Shown one piece after another: positions 11,291 to 23,059 of a DNA stretch of 64,000 bases (the first letter of the stretch is position 1; every line of letters starts with the position of its first letter). Location of the stretch: NCBI GenBank assembly GCA_037355855.1, contig CM074759.1, positions 8,729,301-8,793,300 of the forward strand, in the 5' to 3' direction. This DNA is from Pseudo-nitzschia pungens (Eukaryota; Bacillariophyta; Bacillariophyceae; Bacillariales; Bacillariaceae). The notes beneath the pieces are model-generated. The model worked only from the letters and a program-made list of their open reading frames with translations, was not told where the DNA came from and did not search any database. The position numbers were made by a program, and so were the translations under genes.

Positions 11291-14200
11291 CTGTACGGTA
11301 CTACTTCTGAAGGTGATTTACCTTCTCTTCGTTGTTCACTGTGCCCGATTCCGAATGAGTGTTGCCGAGATTCATTTCATTTCATTTCATTTCATTTTAC
11401 GATGTCACAATCCTCACTTTTTAATTCAACCCTACCGTGCCATTTCACCTTTGTTGTAAGTCGACATGAAACAATGTGCATGAGCGTTGTACCATGGCCA
11501 ACGCTCCATCTTTCTCCCATCGACCATCCTTCACCCTCTCGGCGATGTCATGGTGGTTTCGTTGCTTATTGTGAATACCTTCGTGACTGTCTTTGCTCGG
11601 GCCTTCATCGACGTCATTGCCGATGCCTTCTTTGATCTCTTTTCCAAACAGTTCATTGATATACTTGTCCGCACCAAGTTTTTGAAATGCCTGTTTTGCT
11701 GATGCCTTCTTTACACTTCATCATCACTTCGATGCAACGAAAGTCGCGGCCTTTTTGTTTTGAAAGTTGCGTGATTCCATGCGAATCAATCGTCTTGTGA
11801 GACTGCACCGGTAATATTTACCGTGGTACCTGTTACGATACATACCGGTAGAATCATATTGTTGTTACCGTACCGTATGACTTTCACAGGACTGAAAATC
11901 AGTATGAGTCGTGATTTCGATATTCCTTGTGCCATGCCATGCCATTTTTTCATCCAGGCCTCAACAGGACATACATTTTTCATCATTCATATTGACAAAC
12001 ATTATTTCTAACACTTTTTCTTGCTTCGTATGATTCCATTTTATTTTCAAAACTGCAGTCAACACACCAAACCTATCCATTCACCATGCGCTTTGAGACT
12101 TCTGTCCTTGCAGCGATTGCAGCACTTCCTTCTGTGGATGCCAACATTGTCAAACACGATGATGGCATTGGCAGTCCAAGTGATCTTATCAACCCTGGCA
12201 ACCATGACAATCATGAATTGGCACCTGCGGAATCTCCAAGAGCTTGGGCCAAGATTACCAAGACAGATGTGGTGAAACAAGACGACGGCACTTTGTTGAT
12301 TCCCACCGAGATTGGCGAGTCTGAACTGGTTTCTATGGAATTGCCAAGTGTCTGGTCGGAGTTTGATTCGAGTCCCTCGGAAACTATTTCTGTTCCATCT
12401 ACACCATCGGACGACGAGAGTGCAAAGAACCAAGACATGGATTCGACCCATTTCTCAGACCTTGGTATCTTGGAGAAAAATCTTCTTCCAGATGAGGAAG
12501 TGAAGGCGATGGAAGACAGTTTGTTGGAGGATGAGTTTTTGATGTCTGAACGTGATCTTGTAGCAACCCAGGACTGTGAAAAGTACTGTGCAACGTTCAC
12601 TGGATGTCCAACTTCTGTGTTTAAAGACCGACAGAGTCTGTATACTGCCATTCGACACTACTGTCTCAGTGGATTATGTAACTTCAATCCTGAGGATCCC
12701 ATCAACTGCTGGAAGGTTGGTGAAGTTGACAACATGTACAAGATGTTTTACAACCTTGATACCTTCAATGAACCCTTGGAGTGTTGGAATATGATGAATG
12801 TTAGATCCATGGAAAGAATGTTTGAATTTGCATCTGCCTTCAACCAGCCTGTCAACGAATGGGATGTATCAAAAGTGACATCCATGGAAAGAATGTTTCA
12901 TAGTGCAAAGGCCTTCAACCAGCCTGTCAACGAATGGCATGTGTCTCAAGTTACTGACGCCTATTGGATGTTTTTTGATGCACACGTCTTCAACCAGCCT
13001 GTCAACGAATGGGATGTTTCTAAAGTGAGAAACATGGATACAATGTTTCATCGTGCATATAACTTCAACCAGACTGTCAACGAATGGGATGTTTCGAGAG
13101 TGACAAACATGAATGGAATGTTTGCGTATGCAAAAGCCTTCAATCAATGTTTGGGAACATGGCCAGCTAAGGTACCTACAGGGATAAACACTGCCGGCAT
13201 GTTTCAAAACTCTGCATGTCCTGTCGATATTCATCCTTCCTCAGATGACACAACTTGGTGTCAGAATGATTTTCATCAATGCTCCACAACACTTCCAAAG
13301 CCCTTCAGCATATACAAGGTTGAACGTGCCACAAATGAGGAAGGCCAATATGCCAAAGTGAACAATGATAGTCCAGTCACTATCGAAACCTTCTTCAGAG
13401 CAAAAAATGAAGATCACATCGCTCTGGAACTGTTCCACAATGTAGCAGACGGCGCTCCCTGCACCGAAGGCACTCTTCTGAACTCTGTGACCACTCCGAC
13501 TGTCACCAAAATCAAAGACAACGCTGAAGACAGCACTTCAACGTGTAAGTTAATTCGCTATTCTTGTTCTCTGCTTTTTCCGACATGTTGTCACAATATT
13601 GTTTCTCACTGGAAGGAATTCCATTTTTTCTTTTATTGGGATCTGCAGACAAAGCTCAATATGTTATTGACGTCACAAACCTTGTGAACACCCCAGCCTA
13701 CGACTCAGATGCCGGCCAAATTAAGATCTGTGAGTTCAAACTGAATCTGCAACAAGAGTTTGAGACAACCTTGTCAACCTCGACAGGACACGGCTTTCTC
13801 ACCTAACTTTCTTGTTTTCCCATGAATTTGCATGATCTCTCTTGCAGGTACCACAGTGGCAAAAAAGACAGACTATGATGGATCTTTGGAATCCAAGTAT
13901 GTTTCTGTTGTTGAAACGTCCTTCACGCTGACTGTGAAAATGGAAGGAAATCTCTCTTCTGATTTTGTTCAGACAGTGACCATTGCGTTTGACAGTGAAG
14001 GTGGAGAGCAGATTGGCACCGTCACCAACTCTGTGAATGTTGAGAGTTTCTTGTGTGCCCCTTCCAGAAACGCGGATACCCAGTTTAAGATGGGTGATCA
14101 ATTTGGTGTCTGCGTTCGTCCGGGTGCAAATGCCATCAGCAATGGGTACTCTGTCACAAGTTTTGAGTCGGTAGTTTGTACCGATGGTGTTGCTTTTACT

Positions 14201-14678
14201 CGAACCCTGATCAGTGGTGCAGTCGTTCAAGACGGTCTGACCGAATTGTTGAATGATATGTCAACTGCCCTTGATAAGGACGGAAAGCCTGCTGGAGTCC
14301 ACGCTAAAGGCTTTACGAGCCTTGTCACGGCAGGATTCTTTGTAGACAAGACGACAACCTCCTTTGAGTGCGCTGGTAAGGTGGCTCTGACCAAAACAGA
14401 CCAAGCAAGCACAGGCCCAACAAACCGTCAGCGTCTCCTCCAAGAGGACAGCAAGACCAGCAGTCCCTTTTCCACCACCATTGTTCTTGACACCAAAAAT
14501 GTTGCAAGCCTGAGTGCAGGCGCATCCATGGTCAGTTGTGTGGGTGCCCTGTTGCTTTCGATTGTCGTGGCAATGATGTGAGGCATGTGTCTCATTCCCT
14601 CGTTCGCGATGAGATGAAGTTACTTTTTCCCACTTTTGGTGGTGGTGGTGGTGGTGGTGGTGGTGTTTTCTATTTCTG
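10937..14678. repeat. Left arm of a ~3.8-kb inverted duplication
   Basis: This stretch is the reverse complement of 60178-64000, with small indels. Correspondence is visible through the foldback element, the spacer, the whole BspA-like gene including both introns (104 and 118 bp in both copies), and the (GGT)n run after the stop codon (14638-14664). Similarity stops abruptly at 'gttttctattt' (14678, matching 60178). On the outer side the match continues to the end of the window, so the true repeat may be longer. Confidence 0.9.
12086..14581 (+). CDS. BspA-like (DUF285-repeat) surface protein, copy A
   Basis: Exons are 12086-13544, 13649-13729 and 13848-14581 (757 aa). Donors are GTAAGT and GTGAGT; acceptors CTGCAG and TTGCAG. 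The N-terminus (MRFETSVLAAIAALPSVDA) looks like a signal peptide. An acidic linker leads to a Cys-bearing segment, then about five 24-25-residue DUF285 units of the type NQPVNEWDVSKVTSMERMF plus a terminal NQCLGTW unit. A second region, partly beta-rich in appearance, follows (about 410-720). The C-terminus is hydrophobic (about the last 20 residues, LSIVVAMM at the end) with no charged tail, which fits a GPI signal or a membrane anchor. DUF285 repeats form leucine-rich-repeat-like solenoids in BspA-type adhesins. A cell-surface or wall role is inferred. The close paralogue is at 60272-62827 on the other strand. Confidence 0.88.
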
Positions 14679-15547
14679 TTAATTCGTAATACTACGGTGA
14701 GGTTACGTACTACGGCAGTAGAGTAACGCTCTTCGATTGATTCTGAGCACACGTTTTTTTCAACTTCGTACATACCGTAACCTTACGACAATAAACTACT
14801 TCATTCAACATACGATAAACAATACAATACAACAGTAGTAACCTTAGTTTCTACCCGTCCGCTGCTTGTACGAAGTACATTACGAAGTAATTAGTAAAAT
14901 CTTACTTCGTAATCACTACGAAGTAAGACTTACGTACGGTAGTACAGAGTAAGTAGCTTTATTATTACTACCGTACGGTAATTATTACAAAGAAACAACT
15001 AAGAAACAACTCCAACTGCCCCCTTTCAGTCCCAATACCGTACCGGTAGCAGTAAATCTTTTAAGCCCTACGGTAAGATGAGATTGCTTCGGTAACCTTT
15101 TAAAAAATCTTACTACTACTTCGTAACCTTACTTCGTAATAAATAATACAAGTACGGTAAAACCTTACGGTACGGTACGTAAGTTACCGGTAATTAATTT
15201 TACCCGTAGACGCAAATCGGTTCAGCACTCCACTCCACTCCACTCCACTCCACTCCTCGCTTCGCACTCCTCACTTCTCACCCTTCACCCTTCACCCTTC
15301 ACCCTTCACCCTTCACCCTTTACCCTTCACAGTTCACACTCCTCACTCCAATTCATTTCTACAAAATCCACTTGACCGAGAGCAGCACCGTTCACACCAG
15401 CCAAACGAAGCCCATTCCCGACAAGGGGGAAGACAACGACAACAACGACAACAACGACAGCAATAACGACGAGCCATCTTGCTCGGAACAGACTCGGCAA
15501 CAGACTCGGCAACAGCAAAAAAAAAATAGTGGCGGCGGCACGGGAGG
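14679..15547. other. Intergenic, palindromic GTAAGGTTAC/CTTCGTA words and tandem repeats
   Basis: Immediately inside the left arm, the sequence becomes a mosaic of 'cttcgta', 'taccgtac' and 'aaccttac' words (about 14690-15210). Next come (CACTC)n at about 15225-15256 and (CACCCTT)n at about 15277-15325. No gene is visible. The final part could be the leader of the low-complexity frame starting at 15548. Confidence 0.6.
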
Positions 15548-16987
15548 ATGATTCCCCGAATTCCCAAATCGGAAAAGCGTTGGAATGGAAAAGCTTCTGT
15601 TTCTGTTTCTGTTTCTGTTTCCAATGATTCAACCGACAACGACAACGAGAACGACAACGAGAACGAGAACGATGCCAGCTACGAGATTTACCGAGAGGAA
15701 CACGATGCCATGCCTGTAACTGCAACTTCAACTTTAACTGCAACTGCAACCACGACTACTTCTAGAAGCATCACCAACACTGTTACCAACAGCAGCAGGA
15801 GCCAAACGAATGCGAGTACGAGTACGAATGCGAGTACGAGTACGAATGCGAGTACGACTGCGAATGCGAGTGCGAATGCGAATGCGACGAGCTCGCTCTT
15901 TGGAGAAAAGAACGACATTGTGGCCTACCAAGAGTTTTGGCCCGGTTGTCGTGGTTCGTACGGTTCAAAGCACCGGTATCAATATCAGCATCAATATCAG
16001 CATCAATATCAGCATCAATATCAGCATCAATATCAGCATCAATATCATTCTCCACTCCGGCGGTGCATGCACAATGTACCTTCCAATCAATATCCGCACC
16101 AAAATAACGGAGTGGAAACGATTGCCACCCGCATCGGGCGATCCCCCATCCGTGTGTCCTTTCGAACACCCAACACGATCGAGACCGTCACCAATACCAA
16201 TACCAATACCAATACCAATATCAGCACCAATACCAATACCAATATCAGCACCAATACCAATACCAATATCAGCACCAATACCAATACCAATATCAGCACC
16301 AGGAATACCAGCGCGCCATTGGAGCCCTTGCAATCGCAACCGCAACCGCAATCGTCTCCCCGCTCCGTGCTTCTGGAACGCATCCCCACCGGTAGACAGC
16401 TTGGACCGAAATTGAAATTGGCTCCGGAAGACCACGCCGAAACCAACGACGACCACGAGGACTACCACGAGGACTACCACGAGTACGACCACGAGGACTA
16501 CCACGAGTACGAGAACGAGTACGAGTACTACCAGCACGAGGACGAAGGAGAAGAAGACACCATTGTCGTGGTTTGCGATGCACTCCAACGGGGCCACCCG
16601 CCGATCTCGGGCCGGGCCGCGAGCAGCCTTCCAACCACTCGTTCGAGCACCGCGATGGACCGCCGGCGTGGATGTGGAAGATGTGAAAGTGGAAGATGTG
16701 AATGTGAATGTGAATGTGAATGTGAAAGTGGATGCGGCCCCGGTCGCAACCGATTTCTCCGCCCCGCGGTCGCCGGTTCCTCTTTTTCCGCCTTGGAGTG
16801 TTGCAGCGGCGGCGGCGGCGGCGGCGGCGGCGTTGCAACGAACAGAAACGGCAACGGCAACGGCAACGGCAACACCTTTCAACCCCCGTGGCGTGCGGCC
16901 ACCGAGTCGTGGTTCGGAACACTCGAGTGCAAGCTGCTGGGACTGTGCAGAAGCGAGAACGAGAACGAGAACGAGAACGAGAACTAA
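15548..16987 (+). CDS. Doubtful low-complexity ORF made largely of microsatellite repeats
   Basis: An ATG-to-stop frame of 479 codons. Its content is dominated by simple repeats: VSVSVS, (ND/NE)n, a 12-bp unit giving QYQH (15973-16045), a 6-bp AATACC unit giving NT (16193-16310), HEDY/HEYD repeats (16450-16530), CECE, (G)8 and (NG)n. Non-repetitive islands exist but match no family I know. The opposite strand carries an equally long frame (15965-17380), and a second plus-strand frame (16563-17099) looks no worse. An open frame here may simply reflect repeats whose period is a multiple of three. A real Asn/Ser-rich protein is possible. Confidence 0.3.
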   Translation: MIPRIPKSEKRWNGKASVSVSVSVSNDSTDNDNENDNENENDASYEIYREEHDAMPVTATSTLTATATTTTSRSITNTVTNSSRSQTNASTSTNASTSTNASTTANASANANATSSLFGEKNDIVAYQEFWPGCRGSYGSKHRYQYQHQYQHQYQHQYQHQYQHQYHSPLRRCMHNVPSNQYPHQNNGVETIATRIGRSPIRVSFRTPNTIETVTNTNTNTNTNISTNTNTNISTNTNTNISTNTNTNISTRNTSAPLEPLQSQPQPQSSPRSVLLERIPTGRQLGPKLKLAPEDHAETNDDHEDYHEDYHEYDHEDYHEYENEYEYYQHEDEGEEDTIVVVCDALQRGHPPISGRAASSLPTTRSSTAMDRRRGCGRCESGRCECECECECESGCGPGRNRFLRPAVAGSSFSALECCSGGGGGGGGVATNRNGNGNGNGNTFQPPWRAATESWFGTLECKLLGLCRSENENENENEN

Positions 16988-18289
16988 CAGACGCAAACCA
17001 AGCACGAAACAACACACGACGCAAAAACAACAAAACATGCACAGGAATGTCGTACCGTATTCCACCGTCCGCGCACTCCTCTCGTCGAACGGACTTTGAC
17101 GCGGTGCGATGCGATGCGATGCGGTGCGGTGCGATGCGATGCGGTGCAATCCAACGAGCCTCTCGAGGCTAACGAAACAAACTGCGCTGCCGTCACTGCC
17201 ACCGAACCCGGTGCGTTGCTTCCGAACGAATGGAACGGAACGGAACGGAATACAATCGAATACAATGCAATGCAATGCAATGTACCGCATTCGTTCTCCC
17301 ATTGGTTTCCAACATTCGCACCGAACGACGTCGCGGATTCGGACAAGACAAGAGGAAGACCGGTCGGTCACCGACCACAATGCAATTCAACGCAACGCAA
17401 TTCAACGCAACGCCCTGCGAAGATTCGTGCAGTGATACCCGGGCCTGTGCTATCCAAGGCGAGGCCATGCAAAATGCCCTCCAACTCCAACTCCAACAAA
17501 CCAATCCACCAACCAATCCACCATTGGACGACCCCATTGGTTCGGAGGAGTTCGAACCCGGCATATGCCGAATGCGTGCCTGCATGCGTGCATGCCTGCC
17601 TGCCTGCATGGTACGAAATCATTGCGGTATGGAATACTACTACTAGTACTAGTACTAGTACTATACTATGACCAGCTGCTTCATCGACTGGAACGCGGAA
17701 CGGTTGCCGCAGCGTTGTTGTCGATGAAATGCAACGCAACGCAACGAAGCGAAACGAAACGAAACGAAGCGAAGCGAAGCGAAACGAAATGGTAGGGAAT
17801 GCAATCGATGTGCCATGGCGTGTGGAAGAGTAGGACGTTCGCTCGAAATAGCCGGCACGACTTGTTCCGACGGATTCGATGTAGGCATGCACCATGTATA
17901 ATAGTAGTAGTAGTAGTAGTAGTAGTATTTTCATTTTGATAGAAGTAATATTATTATTACTTCGTGCAACAACACATAATATTCCTTGTAGTTAGTTTGC
18001 TTTTTTTTTATGCTCCTTCTTACACTACTAGTATCATTGTTGTATCACGAAGTACTAGTAGTAACCTTAGTGAAATTAGCAATCGCACCCAAGTTTTCAA
18101 CTATCCTAGTAGAAAGTTGAAAGTTGCCGGGAGCTAGGAGGATGTCGTTGTACGAAGGAGATGGTTAGAATGGACTTTTCCCCAAGCCTTCTTTTCGCTT
18201 TGGTTTTGGTCCATTATTATTATTACTACTTCGTGCTTCGTATTTTTTGAAAACCAAATCGGTAAGGTTAGTACTACTAGTACTTGTGT
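16988..18289. other. Simple-repeat-rich intergenic DNA
   Basis: Contains (GCGATGCG)-type iterations at about 17100-17150, (GGAAC)n and (AATGC)n near 17230-17285, (CATGC)-type words near 17575-17610, ACTAGT repeats near 17641-17665, (CGAAA)n near 17735-17790 and (TAG)n at about 17900-17926. Several overlapping frames are open only because of these repeats. No gene is supported. Confidence 0.55.
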
Positions 18290-18800
18290 CGTATGCAGCA
18301 AACAGCAGCAAAGCGCCGATATACAGTGGGGGAACAGCAAGCAGCAAGCAGCGAATAACGCATGGGATTTTGCTAGGTTCGATGCGTGGATTATGTAGTA
18401 GTACTGTAAAGAGATACCCTAGCGCAGCCAAGATAAAATCGATACAGCAACAACAAGCAGCACCACCAAGAAAGGGCCAATACAAGTAGCTAGTAGTATG
18501 CAAGGGAGCAGCGAGCAGCAGCAAAGCATTCTTGATACTAGTGTACAGGGGAGCATCGAGCAGCAGCAACGCATCAATAGTAGTATACAGGGGACAGCAA
18601 AGTGTCGATATACAGGGGAGCAGCGAGCAACAGACGGGCATCAAGCAATAGTAGACAGGGGAGCCACGATCAGCAGCAACGCGTTGATATACAACATGTA
18701 GCAGCAAAGCCTTGATAGTATACAAGGGAATAATAAGAAGCAGCAAAACCTTGATATACAGTACGTGTAAGCAGCAGCATCGCGTTGATATACAGGTATC
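18290..18800 (+). repeat. Degenerate minisatellite with unit 'gtatacaggggagcagcgagcagcagcaaagc'
   Basis: Roughly ten degraded iterations of a 30-50-base unit are visible. Each combines 'tatacagggga', 'gcagcagcaa' and 'cg(t/c)tgata', for example near 18500, 18545, 18582, 18610, 18650, 18690, 18725 and 18770. Spacing is irregular and units diverge, unlike a CRISPR array, where repeats are identical and evenly spaced. No protein function is suggested. Confidence 0.65.
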
Positions 18801-19230
18801 TTGTATACAGTTGCAACCTTAAGCCTGTAGCACTATGCTACAGTGTGCTACTAGTAGAAGTGGTGCTTTACCTGGGCTCTTATAACTGGTGGTACAAATT
18901 CTTGTAAGCAAGGACCCTCCTGGTGGTGCTGGTCACCACTTGGTGTTAGCAAGCCATAGCGCTTAGAATAAAAAGCCTGTTGCTAAGCCTGTATGCTAAG
19001 CCTGTATGCTAAGCCTGCTGTATGCTAAGCCTGCTGTATGCTAACCCTCGTATGCTAACCCTGTATGCTAACCCTGTATGCTAAGCATTTAGCATACAGT
19101 CTAGCATCTTGTATACAGTTACTATTGGAGGCTGATACCTGTAGCCCCACCAGCAGTACAGTTCTCCGTACACAGGAATCTTAGCACAGGAGAACCTTGG
19201 ATATCTTTACTACACTTCAGTCAGGTATCC
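18800..19230 (+). repeat. GCTAAGC-family dispersed repeat, copy 3
   Basis: Carries 'aagcctgtagcactatgctac', 'ggtacaaattcttgtaagcaaggaccc', 'agcctgttgctaagcctg' expanded to about seven short iterations (18980-19085), 'agcatcttgtatacagttac', 'ggaggctgatacctgtagcccc', 'gtacacaggaatcttagca' and 'cttggatatcttt'. The order matches the other copies. It lies directly beside the minisatellite and beside copy 4. Confidence 0.65.
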
Positions 19231-19690
19231 GTAACCAGTACAAATCCTACACAAGAACCCGGTCATTTGGTTGGTAGCACCCCATAGTATCACCCTGTTA
19301 CAGTTTGTCCTTGCTAGTACTAGTAAACCTGCTGCTAAGCCTGCTGCTTAGCATACAGCTGAACACTTTATAGGTAGTTAATGGAGGCTAAGGCATGTAC
19401 TACTAGTAGTACTAGCCCTGGTACAGTTCCCTACACAGGAGGGGCCTTAGCACCAGCATAGCACCATCTTGGATATCTTTGCAGTAACATCTGTTGGGGT
19501 ATGTAGATCTGGTAGGAGAAATGCTAAATGCTATTAAAGGGGCCTGGTATTCTCTTCAGCATTCTGCTTAGCATCCTTTCTAGTATATTCCACCCCCTTC
19601 TCTAGTAGTACAGTTCTGTCTAACTGCAAGAAGCACCCTTTATATCTTGTTATATTACAGGATGGTAGCCCTGGTACAGTTCCCCACACA
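19212..19690 (+). repeat. GCTAAGC-family dispersed repeat, copy 4, running into the 144-bp satellite type
   Basis: Starts with 'caggtatccgtaaccagtac', 'acccggtcatt', 'aacctgctgctaagcctgc', 'gtagttaatggaggctaagg', 'cctggtacagttccctacac' and 'accatcttggatatctttg'. It continues at 19494 with 'ttggggtatgtagatctgg...gcctggtattc...cagcattctgcttagcatcc', which is the monomer of the tandem satellite at 24.2-24.9 kb. It therefore links the two repeat types. Confidence 0.65.
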
Positions 19691-20515
19691 GGAGACTTAC
19701 AAAAGCACAAAAAAACTTCCAAAAGTCCATTCTAAACACCTAAAAGATCCTCCTAGCTCCTGACAAGTTTTCTAGGGTGGTTGAAAATTTGGGGGTTTTT
19801 GCTGATTGACTTCATACAATAGGCCAAAGGAGCATGAAAAAGCAAACTACAATAATATTTACATATTCAATATGTAGTATATTATTATCAATAGTATAAA
19901 TATATTAAAATTTATTACACGTAATTCAGCAATGTGAAAAATGTCAGTATCAATATGCTACTAGTAAGCAATAGTATTGTTGGTAGTACTAGACTACTAC
20001 TCAAACAATATACTGTGCCAGCAGTATTCCCCTGTGCTAGTATTACTATCACAGCTGGTGTAACAGGCCAGGTACTTCTACTAATCAATATCAAGTGTGT
20101 TCCTAGTAGTACTAGTACGAAGAATTCATTGTTCATGATAGTTTACTATTACTCTTGTTATTGTGTTGCTGATCTCACAGCACATGCAGTAAGTTACGCG
20201 TAGGAGTACGCCGTGTCCGGTGCGCACAAGTACGAAGTATTGAATGGGAGGACTACTACGTCAAAATGTCTATGATCATTCTAACTTTTAAGACATACAG
20301 CCATAGAATACAGGAGCTTTATACACACACTCATGAGTGAGTTTTATACACACACTCATGAGTGAGTTACCCCCATACTACTCCTCCTGTCGTCCATTCC
20401 AATTGAGAAAACTACTAGTAACAATCATGGTTAACTTTGGGTATTGTTCGAATGCATGCGATTGTGTGATGAGGGATGAAGGATAAGGGTTCAGTCACCG
20501 TCACCATCGTCGTCA
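19691..20515. other. AT-rich intergenic DNA with a tandem palindrome
   Basis: No gene is seen. At about 20314-20367 a unit 'ttatacacacactcatgagtgag' occurs twice in tandem; its core ACTCATGAGT is a perfect palindrome. The last part is probably the 3' flank of the minus-strand gene ending at 20516. Confidence 0.5.
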
Positions 20516-21847
20516 TCAAAAGAGTCGGACCTTGGTGATGGAGATAGGCACCCCGTCGAATCCCCCTCCTGGATTTGGGTAGGGCGGTCCGTCGCAGCCA
20601 AAGAGTATCTTCCAGTAATACTCGGAACCGAACCAGCCGATCATGAAAACGGAGATCCATTCCTGGTGGGTGCACTTTGCACCGAGAATGGTCCCGGCGC
20701 CCCATCCGGTGAGCTTCGGGTTGAACACCTTGGGAATGGACGTGCACTGGAAGGTGCCCCGCAACAAAACGCCAACGAGCCACACAAGGCTGGTTTGGTT
20801 TGGTTTGGTTTGGTTTGGTTTGGTTTCGATGTTATGATTATTTGTTTGAAAAAAACGCGAGAGACAGATCAAACATGGAATTTACAAAACCAAAGATGGT
20901 GAGCAAACGACAAACCCAATCTAATGCGATCTAATGCGATCTAATGCAATCCAGTCGCATTCGCATTCCAGCCAACCGGCATTCCCGTTGACATTCCTGC
21001 GGTACAGCACTCACCGCGGCGTATATCCCAGCCCGACCCACTGCCGGTTTCGCTTGGACCGGTAGATGCGGCTCCGGACGACGCGCTTGTGGGCGCCCTT
21101 GGAGATCCACATTCCCCCGCTGCCGAAAAAATCGTCCGGATCACGCTCGGCGTGCCACCGGTCCTCGTAGATGCTCCCTATGCAATCCTTGGAAAAGTAC
21201 CAAAAGACCCAGGCCCGGGCAAGTGAGATCGTCGCCTCCAGGAATCGCCGGGGGTGCAGCAGGTGGTGGAGAACGTGCTCAAACAGGAATGCTTCGGCGG
21301 TCTTTCGGAGGCGGAGAGCGCTGCCGGACAGCTTTTGCCTGAGCGACACGATGATTGGATTGTTCTTGTTCTTGTTCTTGTTCTGCTTCGTCGGCTCGAG
21401 ATCGGGCTGGTGCCCAAGATTTCCCCAGCGGTACCATGTCGGTCTGGAATGTGGCAGTGGCAGTGGCTGTGCAATTTCCCAATGGCGCGAAAAGAGGCCC
21501 ACCTTGTGTGGGATCGGCGCGCGATGGAAATTGACCGCGTTTGCTGTCGCTGTCGCTGTCACTCTCGCCAAGAGAATTGTGTGGAATGCGAGACACATTG
21601 CGACAAAGAGCGACAGTGCCCGAGACAGCGCCGAATGTTGATTGCTTGACCATGTCCTTGTCCCCGTCCTTATCGCTGTCCTCGACATTATCTTTGTCTC
21701 TGTCTTTGTCTTGATCGCATTCGCATTCGCATTCGCATTCGCATTCGTCACTGGCACTAAAACTGCCACTCCTCGATCATCGACACGGCTCAGACCTTCT
21801 ATGCTCGGAGTGGCGGCGGCATCAGGAACCACAACAGCCGACGCCAT
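20516..21847 (-). CDS. Two-exon membrane protein of unknown function
   Basis: On the minus strand exon 1 is 21847-21015 and exon 2 is 20789-20516, joined across a 225-bp intron (donor GTGAGT, acceptor AACCAG). The split Arg codon keeps the frame and gives about 368 aa. The intron's acceptor tract is a (GGTTT)n microsatellite when read on the plus strand. The N-terminus has an NA repeat, then a hydrophobic segment near residues 75-100 (SLFVAMCLAFHTILLA). A basic region follows, with FLFEHVLHHLLHPRRFLEA, ARAWVFWYFSKDCIG and a conserved-looking part around DPDDFFGSGG. Exon 2 encodes LVWLVGVLLRG and several Trp/Tyr/Gly-rich stretches (WKILFGCDGPPYPNPGGG). I do not recognise the family; a membrane or secretory-pathway location is inferred from the hydrophobic segments only. 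Confidence 0.65.
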
Positions 21848-22963
21848 GTGCTGTTCTCGAAAACAGGGATCAAATGCAGTAAAATAAAAATAAAAATACC
21901 GGTACGGTAATTACGTGTACGTGTACGTGTACAAAAATTTATGAAGGATACTGTATTGCAGAAGCAAGATGTAACCTTACTAAAGGCTATGGTCTTACTT
22001 CGAGTAAACCTTAGCCTTACTCGTAGTAATTACCGTACACGTACTCGTACTCGTAACATTATTTCCTCAGCTGCTAAGTCTTACCGTGTTGGTACGAGTA
22101 AGATTTTAAGGTTACAAGTTAGTTTACCTTACCTGGTAAGCTTACCGTCCTCGGCAAGACAGCTCCCGAAGGGTTCGTTGCGCACAAGTTGAAAGTGCAT
22201 AATTACCATAGGATAAATCTTACTTCGTAAGGTTACTACGTACTACGTATTCAATACTGGTCCCGATAAGCACAGGTACCGGTCGAAAACTAAAATGAAT
22301 CACGTTTACCATAATGAATCATGTCGAGTGACAGCATCTTTGCTTTTTGGAATATCTCCTTGCATACACCACCTCTGTTCAAAGTAAAGACATCGTCTGT
22401 TAGCTAACACTCTACTCTACAATGCTCTATATTCACTTTTAAACAACATTGCTTATTCTTCCCTTAGTAAGCTCTCGAATACAGAAATTGGGCCGAAAAT
22501 TATGTGTTTTCGAGTGACAGCATCGAGCCGGCATGGTTTTCCAGCTTGCACGCATGGTTTTCCAGCTTGCGCGCCGCGCATAGCAAAAAAAAACAGAACT
22601 CATTTTTTCGTTTCGTTTCGAATTCAATTTTTTTTTTCGTTCAACATGCTGTCACTCGGCGTGTAGAAAATGTAGATGCTGTCACTCGATCGTATGGTCC
22701 CGTGTAGAAAATGTACCAGTGTCTACATTTACCATGATGGATCAATTTTTGGCCATTTTTTGAAAAAACCACTAACTACAGGGGGCCAAAGGTACAAGTA
22801 AACCTTACAAGTAAAAGTACGAGTACCGTGATGATACAAGCACAAGTAAATTAACCTTAAGCAGTGTGGGATTTTTCTGCTCGAATCACGAGATCGATCG
22901 ACTGGATGGGGAACACCTCCGTAGATAGGCGACGCAGTCATAAGATTACCGGTACAGTAAGTT

Positions 22964-23059
22964 TACTACAAAATTCCTAACAGCTGTTCTCAAGTCCACG
23001 TAGAAATTAGTAGTACATAGGCGCGTAGAACCAACGGACATGTTAGGAATTTTGTACTA
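22964..23059. repeat. Foldback (MITE-like) element, copy 2
   Basis: It begins TACTACAAAATTCCTAACAG and ends with the inverted partner TGTTAGGAATTTTGTACTA. The centre has CGTAGAAATTAGTAGTA, closely matching the loop of the copy at 10904-11001. The arms have diverged more than in copy 1, so this copy looks older. No coding capacity. Confidence 0.7.

Noticed and set aside
11487..11702. 71-codon plus-strand frame, also open in the right arm (63233-63469, minus)
   Set aside because: Conserved only because the arms are near-identical; the hydrophobic sequence has no motif, and both strands of this stretch are open.
15965..17380. 471-codon minus-strand frame
   Set aside because: Composed of repeat translations (VLVLVL, GIGIGI). 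No non-repetitive domain is visible, and it competes with the plus frame.
17545..17570. tRNA-like T-arm (GAGTTCGAACCCGGC)
   Set aside because: No acceptor or anticodon stem of the right length could be drawn around it.
18490..18800. Possible CRISPR array
   Set aside because: Units are diverged and spacing is irregular; the genome is eukaryotic and there is no Cas gene.
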